NCBI RefSeq assembly: GCF_000421265.1
Contig: NZ_ATWN01000009.1
Span: 124,001 to 188,000, forward strand
From: Thalassospira lucentensis MCCC 1A00383 = DSM 14000
Lineage (GTDB): Bacteria > Pseudomonadota > Alphaproteobacteria > Rhodospirillales > Thalassospiraceae
Length of the DNA: 64,000 bases
Direction of reading: 5' to 3'
Shown here: piece after piece, positions 61,041 to 64,000 of the stretch
Numbering within the stretch: the stretch's first letter is position 1
Layout of the letters: every line of letters starts with the position of its first letter
Made by a program: the position numbers and the translations under genes
Notes under the pieces: generated by a model
Seen by the model: the letters and a program-made list of their open reading frames with translations, nothing else
What the model was told of the DNA's origin: nothing
The model's database searches: none

Positions 61041-62045
61041 TTAGCGTGGAGAAACCATTTCCCAGCTACCGGTTTTGGCTGAACGCGCCATGGCATCCAA
61101 AATCTGCATATTGGCAATGCCGTCTTCGATCGGATAATCCACCGGACTTTCGCCCTTGAAGATCGCCGTCGCGGACTCACCTTGCAGGGTATAGTGATTG
61201 CAAATCGGGAATTTGATTTCGCGTGCGTCGTCAAAGCCCGGCTGTTTCTGCCCGGCAACGCGAATGATCGCTGGATTTTCCGGGATCGGGTTAAACGGCA
61301 TCAGGATTTCAATCCGGCCTTCCGTGCCCAGAATATGCACGCGCTGAACTGCGGCGGACTGTGTGCCACAGACAAAGCTGGCCTGAAGCCCCGATCCAAA
61401 ATCAAGCATGCCTGACACAAGCCGATCCGTGCCAAATTTCGGGTCTTTGTCCATCAGGGACACCACCCGGATCGGTTCCTTGCCCGTGACATAGCGCGGA
61501 CCAACAATGCAGTAACAGCCGATATCAAGCAAACCGCCGCCGCCGATATCCTTCTTGTTGCGCACATTGTTCGGATCGGCATTGAAATAGGTAAAGATGC
61601 TTTGCACGGTGGTCAGCTCGCCGATCTGACCACTTTCAATGATCTTGCGCGCCTCAACCCATTGCAGATGATGGCGGACCATAAAGGCCTCAAGCACCTG
61701 TTTACCGCTTTTGTCGCGTGCTTCGATCAGGCGCTTGGCATCATTGGTGTCGAGGCCAATCGGCTTTTCACACAGAACATGCTTGCCTGCTTCAAGTGCC
61801 TTGATGGTCCATTCGACATGCAAGTGGTTGGGCAGGGGATTGTAAATTGCCTCAATCGACGGATCGGCCAGAAGCTCCTCATAGGAGCCATAGGCGCGCG
61901 GGATGCGAAGATTTTCGGCAACCTCGCGGGTTTTCCCAAGATCGCGGCCGGCAATCGCCAGTATTTCGAGCTGATCGCTTTCCTGCATGGCCGGGATGAC
62001 TTTTTCCGTGCCAATCTTGGCGGTGCTGATAACGCCCCACTTCAT
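61041..62045 (-). CDS. Gfo/Idh/MocA-family oxidoreductase
   Basis: A 334-residue NAD(P)-dependent enzyme. The Rossmann start is Met-Lys-Trp-Gly-Val-Ile-Ser-Thr-Ala-Lys-Ile-Gly. The signature Glu-Lys-Pro lies in Val-Leu-Cys-Glu-Lys-Pro-Ile-Gly, and Gly-Gly-Gly-Gly-Leu-Leu-Asp-Ile-Gly-Cys-Tyr gives the second-domain active-site segment. Members oxidise sugars, inositols or their derivatives. The substrate is unknown. The start at 62045 gives the family N-terminus. The 330 bp upstream to the tRNA-His promoter hold no gene I can support. Confidence 0.92.
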   Translation of the reverse strand: MKWGVISTAKIGTEKVIPAMQESDQLEILAIAGRDLGKTREVAENLRIPRAYGSYEELLADPSIEAIYNPLPNHLHVEWTIKALEAGKHVLCEKPIGLDTNDAKRLIEARDKSGKQVLEAFMVRHHLQWVEARKIIESGQIGELTTVQSIFTYFNADPNNVRNKKDIGGGGLLDIGCYCIVGPRYVTGKEPIRVVSLMDKDPKFGTDRLVSGMLDFGSGLQASFVCGTQSAAVQRVHILGTEGRIEILMPFNPIPENPAIIRVAGQKQPGFDDAREIKFPICNHYTLQGESATAIFKGESPVDYPIEDGIANMQILDAMARSAKTGSWEMVSPR

Positions 62046-62334
62046 TCCGATACTCCGTCTGTTTTTCTCGTTCGTGGCCTGCATGGATAAACACAGGCAG
62101 TCCTGATCTTCGGCGTCGCAATCAGCCCTTGGCCGAGCGCGATACCAACAGGATGTGGTATTGAATTGAATTAATTAAGGCATATGACGTGACATGCAAG
62201 ATGTTCGGACGGGTAGGTTGGGGCATTTGTGACCAAATCAATCGCGATTTACCGACGGCGATACTCAAAGGCCGCAAAAATCGGCGCTTTGTGCTTTGTT
62301 GGGGAAAACGCTGCAAAAAAGTCAAAATATGCGC

Positions 62335-62363
62335 TTGACGTTGGGGGCCTCGGGCCATATAAA
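62335..62363 (+). promoter_or_regulatory. tRNA-His promoter
   Basis: TTGACG (62335-62340), 17 bp, TATAAA (62358-62363), 15 bp before the mature tRNA. The GCGCTTGACG context equals that of the tRNA-Met promoter. Confidence 0.85.
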
Positions 62364-62377
62364 CCGCGCCACACGAT

Positions 62378-62455
62378 GGCGGGTGTAGCTCAGTCGGTTA
62401 GAGCGCCAGTTTGTGGCACTGGAGGCCGTGGGTTCAATCCCCATCACTCGCCCCA
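62378..62455 (+). tRNA. tRNA-His (GUG)
   Basis: Cloverleaf with encoded CCA. The acceptor arm GCGGGTG pairs with CACTCGC, and an encoded G at position -1 (62378) faces C73, the tRNA-His identity pair. The anticodon loop is TTGTGGC (anticodon GTG) on the stem CCAGT/ACTGG. The T-arm contains GGGTTCAATCC. Confidence 0.96.
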
Positions 62456-62457
62456 TT

Positions 62458-62492
62458 GTGAAAAGGTCAGGCAGAAATGCCTGGCCTTTTTC
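62458..62492 (+). terminator. Terminator after tRNA-His, repeat copy 1
   Basis: GTGAAAAGGTCAGGCA, loop GAAA, TGCCTGGCCTTTTTC. The last part of the stem has one G-U/mismatch. A related copy lies at 63720-63765. Confidence 0.8.
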
Positions 62493-62688
62493 GGTTCTGG
62501 TTACAAAACGCTGCGACACGGTCTTGTCCGATTTTGGTTTGGTGTCACATTGTTGACTAAATAATTCCAAATAATGGATTTTTCTTCCGGGCCGATTGGC
62601 TGGAAAGTTGTGCGTTGCAGCCCGTGGTCATATGGACTGCGAATAGTTTGGGCACGCACATGATCCCGACCTCCAAGGACTGATGGAT

Positions 62689-63699
62689 ATGCCCAGCGAC
62701 AGACCTCATCCGATGCTGACCCGTCGTGCCTTTTCGGCGACCCTTCTGGGCGCGATGGCCGTTCCCCTTGTGGCCCGGGCCTTCGCACAGGCGCCGTCCG
62801 ACATCCCTTCGCGAATTGCTGTCATGTCCCAGCTTCATGCAATTCTGGTACAGCGCGGTGACGAGATCATCGTCGCCGAAGCACCCCGCGGCCGCGGCTT
62901 GGATCGGGTTGCGAATATCAAGTCCTGCTCAAAAAGCATCGTCGGTCTGCTGACGGGTAATGCAATCGCGCAAGGCTCGATCCCCTCGGTCGATGCCACC
63001 ATCGGCGAAATAGCGCCGTCTATCATTCCTTCGGATGCCACCCCCGGTGTAGAAGACTTGACCATCGAAGAACTGTTGACGCTCAGGGCCGGGCTTGAAG
63101 GCACATCAGGGAGAAACTACGGCGCTTGGGTCAATTCCGAAGACTGGGTTGCCTTTGCGCTGCGCCGCCCGATGGTCGCAAGCCCGGGCGGGCGTATGAT
63201 CTATTCCACCGGCACCACGCATATCCTTGGCGCTGTCCTCGCGGTTGCGACAGGAAAAAGCCTGCTCGCGCAGGCGCGCACTGTCCTTGGTCAGCCGCTC
63301 GGCATTGAAATTCCAGCTTGGACACAGGATCCGCAGGGCTACTATTTCGGCGGGAACGAGATGGCGCTGACGCCGCGCGGGATGTTGCGCATCGCGGCTC
63401 TTATGCGTGACCAAGGCCAGTTCGATGGTGACCAGATCATTCCGGCCGACTGGATCGACCAGTCAACCCAAGCCCGCACCCGATCACCTTATTCGGGCTT
63501 TGATTATGGCTATGGCTGGTTCCTGACCCGCAGCGGCTTCATTATCGCACGCGGCTATGGCGGCCAAATCATCGCGGCACATCCAGAACAGGACCTGGCC
63601 GTGGCCATAACCTCTGATCCGACGTCGCCCGCACGATCAGGCGGATATTTTGGGCAACTGATGGATCTGCTCGAGGGGCCAGTGCTTTCACTGGCCTGA
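62689..63699 (+). CDS. Tat-signal serine hydrolase of the beta-lactamase/class C penicillin-binding fold
   Basis: A 336-residue protein. The N-terminus has a twin-arginine signal (Thr-Arg-Arg-Ala-Phe, hydrophobic stretch, Ala-Phe-Ala-Gln near 31-34), so folded export is predicted. The catalytic Ser-x-x-Lys is Ser79-Cys-Ser-Lys82. Tyr-Ser-Thr in Met-Ile-Tyr-Ser-Thr-Gly-Thr-Thr replaces the usual Tyr-x-Asn. It could be an esterase, peptidase or lactamase; activity cannot be named. The ATG at 62689 has AAGGA at better spacing than the one at 62683. Its codons are more GC-rich than those of the flanking genes. It is bracketed by two terminator-like repeats behind tRNA-His, so recent acquisition is plausible. 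Confidence 0.88.
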   Translation: MPSDRPHPMLTRRAFSATLLGAMAVPLVARAFAQAPSDIPSRIAVMSQLHAILVQRGDEIIVAEAPRGRGLDRVANIKSCSKSIVGLLTGNAIAQGSIPSVDATIGEIAPSIIPSDATPGVEDLTIEELLTLRAGLEGTSGRNYGAWVNSEDWVAFALRRPMVASPGGRMIYSTGTTHILGAVLAVATGKSLLAQARTVLGQPLGIEIPAWTQDPQGYYFGGNEMALTPRGMLRIAALMRDQGQFDGDQIIPADWIDQSTQARTRSPYSGFDYGYGWFLTRSGFIIARGYGGQIIAAHPEQDLAVAITSDPTSPARSGGYFGQLMDLLEGPVLSLA

Positions 63700-63719
63700 C
63701 AGAAGCGACAGAGAGTATG

Positions 63720-63765
63720 TAAAAAGGGGCGGGCAGGATGGGGCGGAAATGCCTGACCTTTTCAC
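63720..63765. repeat. Terminator-like repeat, copy 2
   Basis: GTAAAAAGGGGCGGGCA, a 10-bp extra segment, then GAAATGCCTGACCTTTTCAC. The right arm TGCCTGACCTTTTCAC is the exact reverse complement of the left arm of copy 1 (62458-62473). It probably also terminates the minus-strand gene that follows. Confidence 0.6.
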
Positions 63766-63768
63766 GTT

Positions 63769-63993
63769 TTAGGCTTTGGTCAGCTTTAGTGTGGCGCTCT
63801 GCAGATTTTGGTACAATTCATCTAACTGTGGCCAGCATTGGTTTATGTCGTCGAGAGCGTTGAGAACGGTTTCTATGGTGCTTTCCGGATCTGTTATATT
63901 CCCGGATTTTAGTCGTAGTTCAATGTCATTAATGGCTGCGATTGCTACTGTCATTTTGCCTGAAATATCGTCAACTGCGTATATTAAAGACAT
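63769..63993 (-). CDS. Unknown 74-residue protein at the window edge
   Basis: A small acidic, helix-rich protein, not recognised. It has Ile/Leu/Asn-rich repeats of the heptad type (Leu-x-x-x-Ile-x-x-x-Leu), suggesting a helical bundle or coiled coil. The ATG is at 63993 and only 7 bases of upstream sequence remain, so an earlier start cannot be excluded. Base composition is AT-rich compared with the hydrolase next to it. Confidence 0.5.
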   Translation of the reverse strand: MSLIYAVDDISGKMTVAIAAINDIELRLKSGNITDPESTIETVLNALDDINQCWPQLDELYQNLQSATLKLTKA

Positions 63994-64000
63994 GTTTTCG

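Overview
The window looks like chromosomal DNA of a marine or soil alphaproteobacterium of the Rhodospirillales, most like Thalassospira. This is inferred from gene content and order (cysE-iscR-desulfurase-iscS-iscU-iscA-hscB-hscA-fdx-iscX, glnB-glnA, a DctPQM TRAP system), moderate GC content and alphaproteobacterial tRNA sequences. No 16S rRNA is present, so the genus is not proven. No CRISPR array, rRNA, transposase, integrase or prophage was seen.

Layout. 1-6.3 kb: end of an AsmA-like gene, tyrS and anmK, separated by a cupin/SDR/TetR cassette in which two matching operators can be read. 6.4-14.7 kb: the iron-sulfur cluster (ISC) operon, starting at cysE behind a promoter overlapped by a good IscR type-1 box. 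It carries two cysteine desulfurases and intercistronic stem-loops. 14.8-17 kb: tenA, mnmA and tRNA-Met(CAU). 17-18.5 kb: a small accessory patch beside the tRNA, with an orphan hicB, the 23-codon stump of hicA, a membrane protein and two copies of a structured repeat whose hairpin arms covary. 18.5-26 kb: detoxification and transport genes (LysR/GST/NTF2-like/tautomerase, ArsR/AHSA1 with a perfect operator over the start codon, a PF03773 permease, two EamA transporters, a small lipoprotein). 25.7-36.8 kb: regulators plus catabolism (LysR/DUF1127, AraC, TRAP transporter with GntR, TetR with a two-domain flavin/Fe-S oxidoreductase, NmrA-like protein with TetR and a 19-bp operator). 36.8-39.7 kb: an EAL protein and a class III nucleotide cyclase, probably co-transcribed. 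39.8-49.8 kb: AraC regulators, a frameshifted EamA transporter, a TPR-sulfotransferase, an adenosine/adenine deaminase, a PhyH dioxygenase, two alpha/beta hydrolases and OsmC. 49.9-55.7 kb: a small conserved-looking protein, a PAS-GGDEF protein and two tandem TPR-sulfotransferases. 55.9-62 kb: glnB-glnA behind a sigma-54 promoter, an aminotransferase, rhodanese/LysR and a Gfo/Idh/MocA oxidoreductase. 62.3-64 kb: tRNA-His, then a Tat-signal serine hydrolase lying between two copies of a terminator-like repeat, and a small unknown gene.

How the genes connect. The best-supported regulatory unit is the ISC operon with cysE inside it, so cysteine supply, sulfur mobilisation and cluster assembly would all answer to IscR. 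Many accessory genes are regulator/target pairs with readable operators (TetR/SDR, ArsR/AHSA1, TetR/NmrA). The most unusual items are the three TPR-sulfotransferases, the decayed hicAB patch with covarying repeats beside tRNA-Met, an SDR whose catalytic lysine is asparagine, an OYE-type enzyme lacking one expected Fe-S cysteine, and the repeat-flanked hydrolase next to tRNA-His. I found no clearly new multi-gene defence or biosynthetic system.
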